From an uncultured delta proteobacterium (GTDB taxonomy: Bacteria; Desulfobacterota; Desulfovibrionia; Desulfovibrionales; Desulfovibrionaceae), in contig LT599019.1 of NCBI GenBank assembly GCA_900079685.1, positions 171,864 through 235,863 on the forward strand: 64,000 nucleotides of DNA, written 5' to 3'. Shown one piece after another: positions 37,246 through 45,900 of the stretch. Each line of letters begins with the position of its first letter. Position 1 is the first letter of the stretch. Below the pieces are notes generated by a model. The model had not been told where the DNA came from. It saw nothing but the letters and a program-made list of their open reading frames with translations, and searched no databases. The translations under genes were made by a program, and so were the position numbers.

Positions 37246-37760
37246 CATAAAAATATTCCCTATTTCCAGTATCGCACAAAAAAGAGGCAATGCAAGTGGT
37301 TACGCGGGATTAAACAACATGTGTTTTTCTCTAAAAGCATTCGGGATCAAGCCGACTTTCGCGCCGATGACACGGAAGCGCCGGAGATGCAGGACCGCAA
37401 GCCGGGCACTGCACAGCGTATACAAGATGGAAGGGGAGAAAAAGAACGGCGGCCGTTATTAATTTATAACGGCCTTATTAACGGGCAATGCCGGAAGAAG
37501 CGGCGCCGAGCAACAGTGCCTGTTTTGTGCGGTTTCCCTCTTGTACCGCACCAGCAGTGAGAATTTTCCGCCAAAATAGATAAACATGTATCAGAACTGA
37601 CGGGGGCGGTAAAAAAGCAGCATTGCGTATGATCTGGTTATGACGCGGCAAAAAATATGTGCATAGCGCTTGAAAAGAAAAATAACTTTTGGGGATAATA
37701 TCGATAGAAATAGGTTATAGATACAGCATGAAACGCAAACATGCCGGACCCATACCGCGA

Positions 37761-39125
37761 TTATGGATGAACCGTGCCCCCGTTCGCCCGGTAAAGAAAC
37801 CAGGTCACAGCCAACAAGTCGGCTGAGCCGCCGGGGCTGAGGTTCGCGCGCACGAATTCTCCGTCCAGCCGCCACAACGCATCCTGCCACGAATCCTGGT
37901 CCAGCAACCGGCCGTGTTGTACCGTGCGGGCTTTCTCCTGGATCATGCGCAAGGATTCGAGTTTGGGCGACCGGGCCAGGATGGTCGTGTCGTCCACCTC
38001 GGCCATGAGGGCGATGAGCGTGCGGATGAGAGCGCGGTTACAGCCCTCTCCCCGGCCGAGGGCGCTTTCCAGCGTGGGCAGCCCGGCTTTCAGCACGGAG
38101 GGCAGCCCGGCTTCCATTTCTCCCCGGATGCCGGAAATCCCGAAATCGCGGAACATCCGCTCCCCCGCCGTGCGGGGGGTGGCGCCCCCCAATTCCCTCT
38201 CCACGAGGCCCGCCGTCATTTCCCGCAGGACCGCGCTCACGTTTGGGGGCGTTACCGGCAGGCCGTCCCGGACAAGAAGGCCGGTTGCGCCCAAGGCCAA
38301 CCCCATGGAAAAAAGCAACCCCTTCTGGGTATTGACGCCGTTCGTCGCGCGGAACATGTCTTTTTCCGCTTCCAGGCCTATCCGGCGCAGAACGGGGAGC
38401 AGGTTCCGCGCCTCCCCCTCGTGCCGGATGCCCGCCTCGGCGCAGCGCGCCAGCCCGAAGGACAAGGCGGCGGAACTGCGTTGGAAGGTAAAAAAGTCCA
38501 TATCCTTGTGCGAACCGGTGTGGAAAGGATCAACCAGCCCCGGCGACGGGAAGGACGCCGCCTCGTGCAGCATGGCTTCCAGCCCGAGGGAGGCGTAATA
38601 CGCCGCGTTTTCCGAGACGCCGCGGCTCATGGCCGCATGAAACGCCGTAAAAAGCCGCTCGACCGCCGCCATGATCTCCGGCAGCGTGTGGCGCCTCTCC
38701 CGCATGCAGGCGACGGCCAGATCGTCGCAGACGAAGCAGGTCCGGCCCGGCCCCCGCGAGGGGGAGGATACGGCCGCGCCCGCCGCGTCGTATACATCGA
38801 TATCCAGCAGCCGGCCGTAGGCATATTCCGTTTCCAGGCGGCAGGCTATAGCCTTGACGGCCGCCCCGTCGCCTTCCACGGCCAAAACGGCGTGCGGCCC
38901 GGCTATGCCGTGCGCGGTGTGCGACGCCACGACCGGCATCGCGCGGGTTATGCGTTCCAACGCGTGCCCGAACAGCGCCCGTATGCGGGGGGAGTCTTTT
39001 TCCGCGCCGGGAATATTGACGGAAAGGCTCACACCCGTTCCGGGATATTCCGCGCGCATGCGTTCGCGGCGCAACGCGCGCGCTTCCTTGGCGGCAAGGA
39101 GTTCTTCCAGGGTAATCGCGGCCAT
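37761..39125 (-). CDS. citXG: Fused CitX-CitG, citrate lyase cofactor enzymes
   Basis: A 454-aa fusion. The N-terminal part (about 1-165) is CitX, which attaches the prosthetic group to apo-CitD: ITLEELLAAKEARALRRERM and RTCFVCDDLAVACMRERRH. The C-terminal part (about 170-454) is CitG, which makes 2'-(5''-triphosphoribosyl)-3'-dephospho-CoA from ATP and dephospho-CoA: PSPGLVDPFHTGSHKDMDFFTF and EVDDTTILAR. The ATG at 39125 with AGGAGG 5 nt upstream is preferred. It supplies the cofactor for CitD. It lies upstream of the transporter gene on the same strand but separated by about 800 nt, so it is probably its own unit. Confidence 0.93.
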   Translation of the reverse strand: MAAITLEELLAAKEARALRRERMRAEYPGTGVSLSVNIPGAEKDSPRIRALFGHALERITRAMPVVASHTAHGIAGPHAVLAVEGDGAAVKAIACRLETEYAYGRLLDIDVYDAAGAAVSSPSRGPGRTCFVCDDLAVACMRERRHTLPEIMAAVERLFTAFHAAMSRGVSENAAYYASLGLEAMLHEAASFPSPGLVDPFHTGSHKDMDFFTFQRSSAALSFGLARCAEAGIRHEGEARNLLPVLRRIGLEAEKDMFRATNGVNTQKGLLFSMGLALGATGLLVRDGLPVTPPNVSAVLREMTAGLVERELGGATPRTAGERMFRDFGISGIRGEMEAGLPSVLKAGLPTLESALGRGEGCNRALIRTLIALMAEVDDTTILARSPKLESLRMIQEKARTVQHGRLLDQDSWQDALWRLDGEFVRANLSPGGSADLLAVTWFLYRANGGTVHP

Positions 39126-39305
39126 GCATGCCTCCTGTACGGCAGTCAGAAATGTCTGTAGCATCGGGAAATAAAAGCAACAACAACCAAATATGGGACC
39201 CGCTCCGCCGCTTGCGCTATTTCCAAACCAAGAGTACTCTCGCCCTTCTTTTGTTTTTGAATGACGTGCCCGGCGTGCTGGGCTATTGCCTCCAAGTGGA
39301 TAACC

Positions 39306-39749
39306 ATGGAATTTTGCCAGAAACTCAGAATGCTGCCGATCATGCTGCTCTGTGCCGCATCGTCCGGCTGCGCGTTTTTTACCGCACCCGATCCGGTCCT
39401 CCCCACGCGGGTGTATTCTCCGGTGGAGCAGTTCATCCTCAGCCGCACGCCCGGCACCTCCGGCGCCGTGGGCACGGTGAGCGATCCCGCCTTCGGCGAC
39501 AATCTGCGGATCGTCCTGGAACAGGAATATCTTTCAGGCGCGGGAGAAACCTGCCGCCGTGCGTCGCTTTTTTCTTCGCGCGGTGAAGCCGAGGTGGTCG
39601 TCATGTGCCGCGGCGCGTCCGGCCTCTGGACCATGGCCCCGCGCGTTTGGGGCATAGGCTTGCCGCCCGCGGCAACGCCTCCGGCGGAAACGCCGGACAG
39701 CCGGGAGCCGGAAGCGCCCTCTTCATCGATTCCCTCTCCCGCGATATAA
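39306..39749 (+). CDS. Lipoprotein upstream of polysaccharide export gene
   Basis: A 147-aa product with a signal peptide ending in a lipobox (AASSGC, about residues 17-22), so it is likely outer-membrane anchored. The rest has a beta-rich middle (RIVLEQEYL..., EAEVVVMCRG) and a Pro/Glu-rich tail. It stands 88 nt before a Wza-type gene on the same strand and is probably functionally linked. No family name can be given. The start is weakly supported (AGTGGA upstream). Confidence 0.72.
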   Translation: MEFCQKLRMLPIMLLCAASSGCAFFTAPDPVLPTRVYSPVEQFILSRTPGTSGAVGTVSDPAFGDNLRIVLEQEYLSGAGETCRRASLFSSRGEAEVVVMCRGASGLWTMAPRVWGIGLPPAATPPAETPDSREPEAPSSSIPSPAI

Positions 39750-39837
39750 CCACGGGGCGGAACCGGAACAGGCTTCCAAGACCCCGCACCCTGCAACCCT
39801 TGATAGCGCGAACGCGCTGTGACGGCAGTGCTCCCCT

Positions 39838-41451
39838 ATGCTCCACATCCTTCCATCAAAGAGAAACAAACACCGCCCCGCCCGGCGGGCGTTCTTTCTT
39901 ACCGCCTTGTGCTGCGCCTTTGCCGCGCTTATGGCCGCCGCATCGCCGGCTGCCGCCGCCGAGGGAACGGGCGCGGCCGCTGACCCCGCGCCCTTTGCCG
40001 CCAACCTTTTTCAAGGCAACTTCGCCCATTCCAAGCCGGAATCGCGGGAAATTACGCCGGGAGACAGGATACTGCTCCGCCTCTGGGGCGGCTCTTCCTT
40101 TGACGGCACCCTGACCGTGGACGATCAGGGCGATATCGACCTGCCGGGGGTGGGCGCCATGACGCTGGCCGGCCTGCAGGAAAGCCAGCTCGGCGAAGCC
40201 CTGCGCAGCAAACTGAACGCCGCCGGGCAGGAAAGCTCCCAGATCTATTGCCGGGTGCTCAACGCGCAGCCCATCGCCCTCGTGGTCACCGGCTACGTCA
40301 TGAAGCCCGGACGGTACAGCGGCGCGGCGTCCGATTCCGTGCTGGCCTTTCTCGACCGCGCCGGGGGCATTGATCCCAAACGCGGCAGCTACCGGAGCAT
40401 CCACATTTTGCGCGGCGGCGCGCAGCAGGCCTCTTTCGACCTGTATCCCTTTGTCCTGCGCGGCGAACTGCCCGCCTTCCGCCTGCGGAACAACGACACC
40501 ATCGTGGTGCGGGAAAAAGGCATTTCCGTGAACGCCACGGGGGAAAGCCGCAATGCCGCTCGCTTTGAGCTGCGTCAGGGCGAAGGCCTAGGCGAAACGC
40601 TGATGGCCCTGGCCGAGCCCTTGCCCAAAGCCTCGCACGTCAGCATCAGCGGCACGCGCAATGGCGCTCCGTACAACCAGTATCTTCCCCTGCGGGACTT
40701 CCGGACAACGCCTCTCGCCGACGGGGACAGGGTGCAGTTTCTGGCGGACACGCCGGGCGACACCATCATGGTCGAGGTTACCGGCGCCATCCGGGGCGCT
40801 TCGCGTTTTCCCCTGCGCAACGGGGCCCGCCTGCGCGATTTGCAGAATTATATTGCCGTGGACCCCGTGCGGGCGAATCTGTCCGGGTTGTATATCAAGC
40901 GGAAAAGCGTGGCCGACCGCCAGAAGAGAGCCATCGCCGACGCATTGCGCCGCCTGGAGCAAAGCTCCATGACGGCCACCTCCGCCAGCGCCGAGGAAGC
41001 CCAGATCCGCTCGCATGAGGCGGACATGATCGCCAAATTCGCCGAAAAAGCGCGCGCCGTGGAGCCGGAAGGCATCGTCGTGGTGGGCGAAGGCGGCAAA
41101 GTGGCGGACATCGCCCTGGAAGACGGCGATATCGTGGTCATTCCCGAGCGCAGCGATGTGGTCCTGGTCAACGGCGAGGTCGTCATGCCGCAGGCCCTGG
41201 TCTGGAGCGCCAAAAGGTCCGTGGACGCCTATGTGGAAGGCGCGGGCGGCTTTACCAACCGGGCGGATACCTCCAGGGTCATCCTGATCCGTCCCAACGG
41301 GGAGGTCGTCACCAGGAGCGGCGACGTACAACCCGGCGACCAGCTGATCGTGCTGCCCCGCTTTGAGTCCAAAAACCTCCAGACGGTCAAGGACATCTCG
41401 CAAATCGTGTACCAGATCGCCGTGGCCGCGAAGATGGTGATCCCGTTCTGA
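39838..41451 (+). CDS. Polysaccharide export protein (Wza-type, SLBB domains)
   Basis: Outer-membrane export component for capsule or exopolysaccharide. The 537-aa protein has an N-terminal signal region (basic start, then hydrophobic stretch to about residue 42, ending AAAA), a Poly_export domain beginning EITPGDRILLRLWGG (about 65-150), and several SLBB-like repeats, for example VVTGYVMKPGRYSGA, VEVTGAIRGASRFPLRNGA and VLVNGEVVMPQALVWSAKRSVDAYVEGAGG. No lipobox is seen. Usual partners such as a Wzc kinase or glycosyltransferases are not adjacent. Confidence 0.9.
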   Translation: MLHILPSKRNKHRPARRAFFLTALCCAFAALMAAASPAAAAEGTGAAADPAPFAANLFQGNFAHSKPESREITPGDRILLRLWGGSSFDGTLTVDDQGDIDLPGVGAMTLAGLQESQLGEALRSKLNAAGQESSQIYCRVLNAQPIALVVTGYVMKPGRYSGAASDSVLAFLDRAGGIDPKRGSYRSIHILRGGAQQASFDLYPFVLRGELPAFRLRNNDTIVVREKGISVNATGESRNAARFELRQGEGLGETLMALAEPLPKASHVSISGTRNGAPYNQYLPLRDFRTTPLADGDRVQFLADTPGDTIMVEVTGAIRGASRFPLRNGARLRDLQNYIAVDPVRANLSGLYIKRKSVADRQKRAIADALRRLEQSSMTATSASAEEAQIRSHEADMIAKFAEKARAVEPEGIVVVGEGGKVADIALEDGDIVVIPERSDVVLVNGEVVMPQALVWSAKRSVDAYVEGAGGFTNRADTSRVILIRPNGEVVTRSGDVQPGDQLIVLPRFESKNLQTVKDISQIVYQIAVAAKMVIPF

Positions 41452-41553
41452 CCATGCCGCGCGCCGGGAGGATGACGCCGTTGTCCATGCAGGAACGCCC
41501 GTGCCCCATAGCCGGAAAATCCGGTCCGCGCATAAACCCCACGGGAGGACGCA

Positions 41554-41901
41554 ATGAGCTCTGCCGCGCCCCGTGATACCGGCGCGGCTCCCGCGCCGCG
41601 CGAATCCCCGGAAACGCCCGCAAGCGATGCGGATTCCTGGAAGGTCTATCTTCTGGAATGCGCGGACGGCACCTACTACTGCGGCGTTGCCAAACATCTT
41701 GACCGCCGCCTGGCGCAACATAACGGCCTCCGGCCGGGAGGGGCGAAATATACCCGCGCGCGGCGCCCCGTAACGCTTTTGGCGTTCCGGATCTGCCCCG
41801 ACAAACGATGCGCCTACCGCCTTGAATACGCGGTCAAAACCGCGCCGCGCGAGAAAAAACGGAAGATTCTCCTGTCCGAAGACCTGCCCGGCGCACTCTG
41901 A
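41554..41901 (+). CDS. GIY-YIG nuclease family protein
   Basis: A 115-aa protein of the UPF0213/GIY-YIG type. After a variable 25-residue Pro/Ala-rich start it has WKVYLLECADGTYYCGVAKHLDRRLAQHN, the GIY-YIG core in which YLL and YYCGV replace the canonical letters, followed by GGAKYTRARRPVTLL. The catalytic Tyr/Arg set appears present. These proteins are thought to act on DNA, but their role is poorly known. GGGAGGAC precedes the ATG. Confidence 0.87.
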   Translation: MSSAAPRDTGAAPAPRESPETPASDADSWKVYLLECADGTYYCGVAKHLDRRLAQHNGLRPGGAKYTRARRPVTLLAFRICPDKRCAYRLEYAVKTAPREKKRKILLSEDLPGAL

Positions 41902-41957
41902 GCGCGCTCTCCAGACCAAGAAACGCGCGGCACTTGCCGCCGTATGTCCCGGCACGT

Positions 41958-43262
41958 CTACCCCCGCGCCCAGGGATCCGGCGCGGCAAGGTTGCCGGTC
42001 CGTTCGAAAACGATGGGCCGGGGGGCGTCGTCAACCGCGCACCCGGGGACGTTTTTCAACTCCCGCGCCAGTTCCGGCGAGACCAGCAGGCGGTCGAGCG
42101 TCAGTGTGTCCCGCGCCCAGATGAGACGGACCCTGGCGGGGTCTTCCGCAAGGCAGCTTTTGATGGCGCAGCGGAAAAGATCCTGGTCGGTATCCAGGGT
42201 CATCGGGATGGCGGCGGAACGGATGGAGGTGGAGGTTATCTGGTTCGCATAGGTGGCGTTTCTGTCGATTTTTTCCGCCAGGCGTCTGGTTATCAGATCG
42301 CTGACCCCCACGCCCGAGGCGTTGCCCTCGGAGGCATCCGTCAGGTCGAGCACGCCGACGACCTTGATCTTCGGCCCGCCGGTTTTGTACGGCGTTGAAT
42401 AGCGGCCGATGACGTTGTAATCCATGCCCGCGCCGGAAATTTCCTTGCCCATCCGGCTGAGGACGAGAACGTCGAACGCCCCGGCGGGAAACGCGGGCAT
42501 GCGGCCGGCCGCGTATTGCAAAAGCGCCGCGTCCCGCTCGAGGATGCGCTCGGAAAGGACCGTCTCGACCAGGCAAACCTCTTCCGCCGCGTTTTCCACG
42601 GTCGCCAGCGCACCCAGGACGTTCTTTTTCGCCCCCAGAACCAGCCCGGCCATTTCCGGCATGATCGCGGCGAACGCGCCGAACCCGAGCCGGTGGGCCG
42701 AATCCGCCCCCTTCTGTTTCCCGAGGCCGATGGTTATCATCTTCACGATGCCGCTCTCGTGCCGCCCGGAAAAAGAGGTGTGCAGCTTGACCCGGTTGAT
42801 GATGAAAACGCCGTCCGCCGCCGCGGCCAACGCGTCCATGTAGACGGGCAACCCCCTCGGCAGCGTGCCGAGTTGCACGACGTCCATGGAAGACCGTACC
42901 AGGCAGCCGACGGATTCCCCGGTTATGCCGAGGTGCTCCAAAAGGGCCGCCTGGCCCTCGGCCGTGGCGCCGCCGTGGCTCCCCATGCAGGGAATGACGA
43001 ACGGGCGCGTCCCCTCCTTCTTGAACCAGCCCACCGTCGCCCGGACGAGCTCGGGCAGATGCGACAGCCCCCGGGAACCGACGCCGATGGCGATTTCGCC
43101 GCCCTTGGGAAGGCGGGAGCGCAACCCGGAATCGTCCAGGCTTTGCGTGACGGCCGCCGCCACGTCCCGGATGCCGTCGTGGTCAAGGGGGCGCCGCACC
43201 CAATGGAGCGGGGGAACCGGTATCGTCTCGAGGAGCTTACGAACAGCCTGCATTGCACACAT
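41958..43262 (-). CDS. LarA-like nickel-pincer isomerase family (DUF2088)
   Basis: A 434-aa protein related to lactate racemase LarA, which uses a nickel-pincer nucleotide to racemise or epimerise 2-hydroxyacids by hydride transfer. Visible blocks: CMGSHGGATAEGQAALLEHLGI (about 93-114), VKLHTSFSGRHESGIVKMITIGLGKQKGA (about 159-187) with candidate His and Lys cofactor ligands, and a C-terminal domain. It is not the canonical LarA and its substrate is unknown. The cofactor-making larB, larC and larE genes are not in the window. It lies beside, but opposite to, a 2-hydroxyacid dehydrogenase/TRAP operon, which hints at a shared substrate. The start is uncertain; an in-frame ATG lies 9 nt inside. 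Confidence 0.82.
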   Translation of the reverse strand: MCAMQAVRKLLETIPVPPLHWVRRPLDHDGIRDVAAAVTQSLDDSGLRSRLPKGGEIAIGVGSRGLSHLPELVRATVGWFKKEGTRPFVIPCMGSHGGATAEGQAALLEHLGITGESVGCLVRSSMDVVQLGTLPRGLPVYMDALAAAADGVFIINRVKLHTSFSGRHESGIVKMITIGLGKQKGADSAHRLGFGAFAAIMPEMAGLVLGAKKNVLGALATVENAAEEVCLVETVLSERILERDAALLQYAAGRMPAFPAGAFDVLVLSRMGKEISGAGMDYNVIGRYSTPYKTGGPKIKVVGVLDLTDASEGNASGVGVSDLITRRLAEKIDRNATYANQITSTSIRSAAIPMTLDTDQDLFRCAIKSCLAEDPARVRLIWARDTLTLDRLLVSPELARELKNVPGCAVDDAPRPIVFERTGNLAAPDPWARG

Positions 43263-43469
43263 GGCGCCACTCTGCGGTTACGGGTTACAGAAACGCCCGG
43301 CCCGGTCGCGCAGTTTGCTTGATCCCGCGTCAGGCTTGCCTTGCGCGAAGTTCAGGATGCATGATGCACCGCGCTCCGTTCAAGACCCGCCTTCCTTGCC
43401 GGAAGCCGCATTGAGGCACTCCCCATCCGCCGGAATTACCGCAAGAAGATGCAAAAAACACACCAGAAG

Positions 43470-44309
43470 CTACCCCCGTTTCGAACCGTCGAGCGCGGCG
43501 AGCCTTCGCCACAGGGTCGTGGGGTTGATGCCCAACAGGCGGGCGGCGGCGGACTTGTTGCCCCCCGCCTGCTCCAGGGCCCGCAGAATCGCGGTGTGCT
43601 GCATTTCCCGCAACGTGCGCCCGGCAGGGTGAACTTCGGCTCCGCGCCGCGGCACGGGCGGGAACGGCGCTATGCGGATATCGCTTTTCGCCAGAACGGA
43701 CGGGTCTATAACGGTGCCCTCGGTCATGATGACCATCCGCTCCAGGATGTTCCCCAACTCACGGACGTTGCCGGGCAACGGCATTTTTTCCAGTTCGGCG
43801 AGCACGCTCGGGGCGATGCTGACCACGGTCTTGCCGTGGCGCTTATTGAACCGCCGGATAAGGTTGTGGGCGATGACCGGGATGTCTTCCTTCCGTTCCC
43901 GCAACGGCGGAATGGCCACTTCCAGGACGCAGAGCCGGTAATACAGGTCTTCCTTGAATTTGCCCTCGTCCACCAGCTTGAGCAGATCCTTGTTGGAGGA
44001 GCAGATGATGCGCGCGTTGACCCGCACGACGTTATCGCTGCCGATGCGGATGATTTCCCGCTCCTGAAGAACCCTGAGGAGCTTGGCCTGCATGGTGAGG
44101 GGAATTTCGCTGATCTCGTCCAGGAAAATCGTCCCGTTGCCCGCGGTTTCAAAAAGGCCGATCTTGCCGTCCTTGCTGGCGCCGGTGAACGCCCCCTTGA
44201 CATAGCCGAAAAGTTCGCTCTCTATCAGGTTCTCGGGAAGCGAGGCGCAGTTGACCGCGACAAAGGGCTGGTTCTTGCGCTTGCCCGGTATTACAATGGC
44301 GCGCTGCAT
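43470..44309 (-). pseudogene. Truncated sigma-54-dependent activator (no Walker A)
   Basis: Carboxy-terminal 279 residues of a sigma-54 enhancer-binding protein. Homology starts abruptly at RAI...[16 protein letters not shown]; the P-loop GESGTGKE block and all sensory sequence before it are gone. What remains is intact: GAFTGA sigma-54 contact loop, Walker B GTIFLDEI, the R-finger region and a Fis-type helix-turn-helix ([20 protein letters not shown]). The frame stays open upstream to 45020, but that part is antisense to the hydroxyacid dehydrogenase and is not homologous. Without Walker A it cannot hydrolyse ATP as an activator. It is probably a remnant, or a DNA-binding competitor. Confidence 0.85.
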
Positions 44310-44343
44310 GAACGCGCATGCACCGCTTGCCAGGAGAAAAACA

Positions 44344-45309
44344 ATGAAAACGGTTTTGGTTACAACGTCGCCGGTATTCGGCTCCGTCGGCAAATTGCCG
44401 CAATTTATTGCGGACCACGGCTGGGAACTTGTCCGCTGCGCCGACCCCGCGCTTCCGGACGGCGGCATCGGGGCGCATCTTGACCGGATGGATTTCCTGG
44501 TGGTCGGGCTGCTTCCCGCGACGGCCGAGATTATGGACAAGGCGCCGAAGCTGCGCGCAATTTTGAAGCACGGCGTGGGCGTGGACAATATCGACATCCC
44601 CGCGGCCACGGCCCGCAAAATTCCCGTGCTGAGCGCCCCCGGCGCCAATGCCAACGCCGTGGCCGAACTGGCCGTCGGCGGCATGTTCTCGCTGGCCCGG
44701 CGCATCCCCCAGGCCCACAACAGGCTGCTCGGCGGCATATGGGAACGCAGCATCGGCACCGAGCTCAGCGGAAAAACGCTCGGCATCGTCGGGTTCGGCA
44801 ACATAGGGAAAACCTTGGCGTTGAAAGCCACGTCCCTCGGGATGCGGGTCATCGCGTCCGATATCCGCCAGGATCTGGTGTTTGCCGAAGCGAACGGCAT
44901 CGAGTTCGTCGAATTGCCGGAACTGCTTGAACGGTCCGACTTCGTTTCCCTGCATATCTTCGGAGGCAAGGAGAACGCCAACCTCATCAATGCCGAAACC
45001 CTGGCCCTGATGCGGCCCACGGCCTACCTTATGAACTACGCCAGGGGGGAGGTCGTGGATCTTACCGCGCTAGACGCCGCACTGAACAAGGGAGCGCTCA
45101 AGGGCGCGGCCATCGACGCTTACACCACCGAGCCGCCGGACCTGAGCCACCCTGTTTTCGCCAACCCCAAGGTGATTTTCACCCCGCACACGGGGGCGGA
45201 TACGTCGGAATCCGTCGAGCGGGTCGGCATGATGAATGTGCTGGACATTGAGAGCATTCTCAAGGGAGAAAGGCCTTCCCGGGTGCTGAACCCCACGGTC
45301 TATGACTGA
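44344..45309 (+). CDS. D-2-hydroxyacid dehydrogenase family protein
   Basis: NAD(P)-dependent enzyme of the D-isomer 2-hydroxyacid/phosphoglycerate dehydrogenase family, 321 aa. It has the Rossmann motif [24 protein letters not shown], the catalytic Arg in NYARGEVVD and the catalytic His in TPHTGAD. AGGAG precedes the ATG at 44344. First gene of the TRAP transporter operon. Its start lies 34 nt from the point where the sigma-54 activator is cut off on the other strand, so a rearrangement likely brought it here. The substrate is an unidentified 2-hydroxy or 2-keto acid. Confidence 0.92.
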   Translation: MKTVLVTTSPVFGSVGKLPQFIADHGWELVRCADPALPDGGIGAHLDRMDFLVVGLLPATAEIMDKAPKLRAILKHGVGVDNIDIPAATARKIPVLSAPGANANAVAELAVGGMFSLARRIPQAHNRLLGGIWERSIGTELSGKTLGIVGFGNIGKTLALKATSLGMRVIASDIRQDLVFAEANGIEFVELPELLERSDFVSLHIFGGKENANLINAETLALMRPTAYLMNYARGEVVDLTALDAALNKGALKGAAIDAYTTEPPDLSHPVFANPKVIFTPHTGADTSESVERVGMMNVLDIESILKGERPSRVLNPTVYD

Positions 45310-45404
45310 ACACACAGAGCCCCCCTGCCGCGTATTCCCGTGCCGCGCGCCGGAATATACCGCGATCGGGCGGGGCCGGCGCCCTTACGGGAAAAGGAGC
45401 TGGT

Positions 45405-45899
45405 ATGAAAATATTGCGATGGTTTGATGAGCATTTTGAAGAAACCATCATGATGGCCCTTCTGTCCTTGATGGTCGTCATCATGGGCGCGCAGGTCTTC
45501 ATGCGCTATGTCGTGGGCAAATCCCTCGGCTGGCCGGAAGAGTTGTCACGCTATCTGTTCGTGTGGATATCGTTTCTCGGGATGAGTTACGCCATCAAAA
45601 CCGATACCGGCCTGAAGATAGACATCGTTTACACGTTCATTCCAAGGCTGAAGCTTCCCCTGACCATCATCGGCGACGCCATTTATCTGGTCTTCTGCCT
45701 GTTTTTGATCGGTCCGGGATTTTCCGCCATCAAACGGCTGGCGGTCAGCGGCCAGCTCAGCTCGGCCATGCAGATACCCATGTGGCTCGTCTATATGTCC
45801 CTCATGCTCGGCCTGGTTCTCTCCATTCTGCGCCTGGTGCAGAAATACGTCCTCATGGGCATGAATGCGCGTAAACCGGCCCGCGTCGAGGAGGAATAA
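45405..45899 (+). CDS. dctQ: TRAP transporter small permease
   Basis: Membrane subunit of a tripartite ATP-independent periplasmic transporter, 164 aa, with four hydrophobic segments and DctQ-like motifs (RYVVGKSLGWPEELSRYLFVW). AAGGAG precedes the ATG. It touches dctM, whose ATG starts 1 nt after its stop. Confidence 0.93.
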   Translation: MKILRWFDEHFEETIMMALLSLMVVIMGAQVFMRYVVGKSLGWPEELSRYLFVWISFLGMSYAIKTDTGLKIDIVYTFIPRLKLPLTIIGDAIYLVFCLFLIGPGFSAIKRLAVSGQLSSAMQIPMWLVYMSLMLGLVLSILRLVQKYVLMGMNARKPARVEEE

Positions 45900-45900
45900 G

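Larger units (their letters stand above)
36960..37760 (-). promoter_or_regulatory. Long citrate operon control region
   Basis: An 801-nt gap between the citXG stop and the citrate transporter start, with no supported gene and an AT-rich middle (about 37160-37330). On the minus strand AATAAT (37001-37006) is a -10 candidate with a poor -35, as expected for an activated promoter. Two dyads lie upstream: AACAGGC-T-GCCTGTT (37021-37035), over the -35 position, and ATAAC-N5-GTTAT (37231-37245), which contains the LysR-type T-N11-A pattern. A short ORF at 37321-37560 is not convincing. Confidence 0.5.

Noticed and set aside
37321-37560. A 79-codon plus-strand ORF in the citrate control region
   Set aside because: No ribosome-binding site, unusual charge composition and no domain.
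44310-45020. Upstream extension of the sigma-54 activator fragment
   Set aside because: The frame is open, but the sequence is antisense to the 2-hydroxyacid dehydrogenase and contains no Walker A or sensory-domain pattern.
44280-45404. A sigma-54 promoter (GG-N10-GC) before the dehydrogenase or dctQ
   Set aside because: GG pairs are present but no TGGCAC-N5-TTGC-like match with the right spacing was found.
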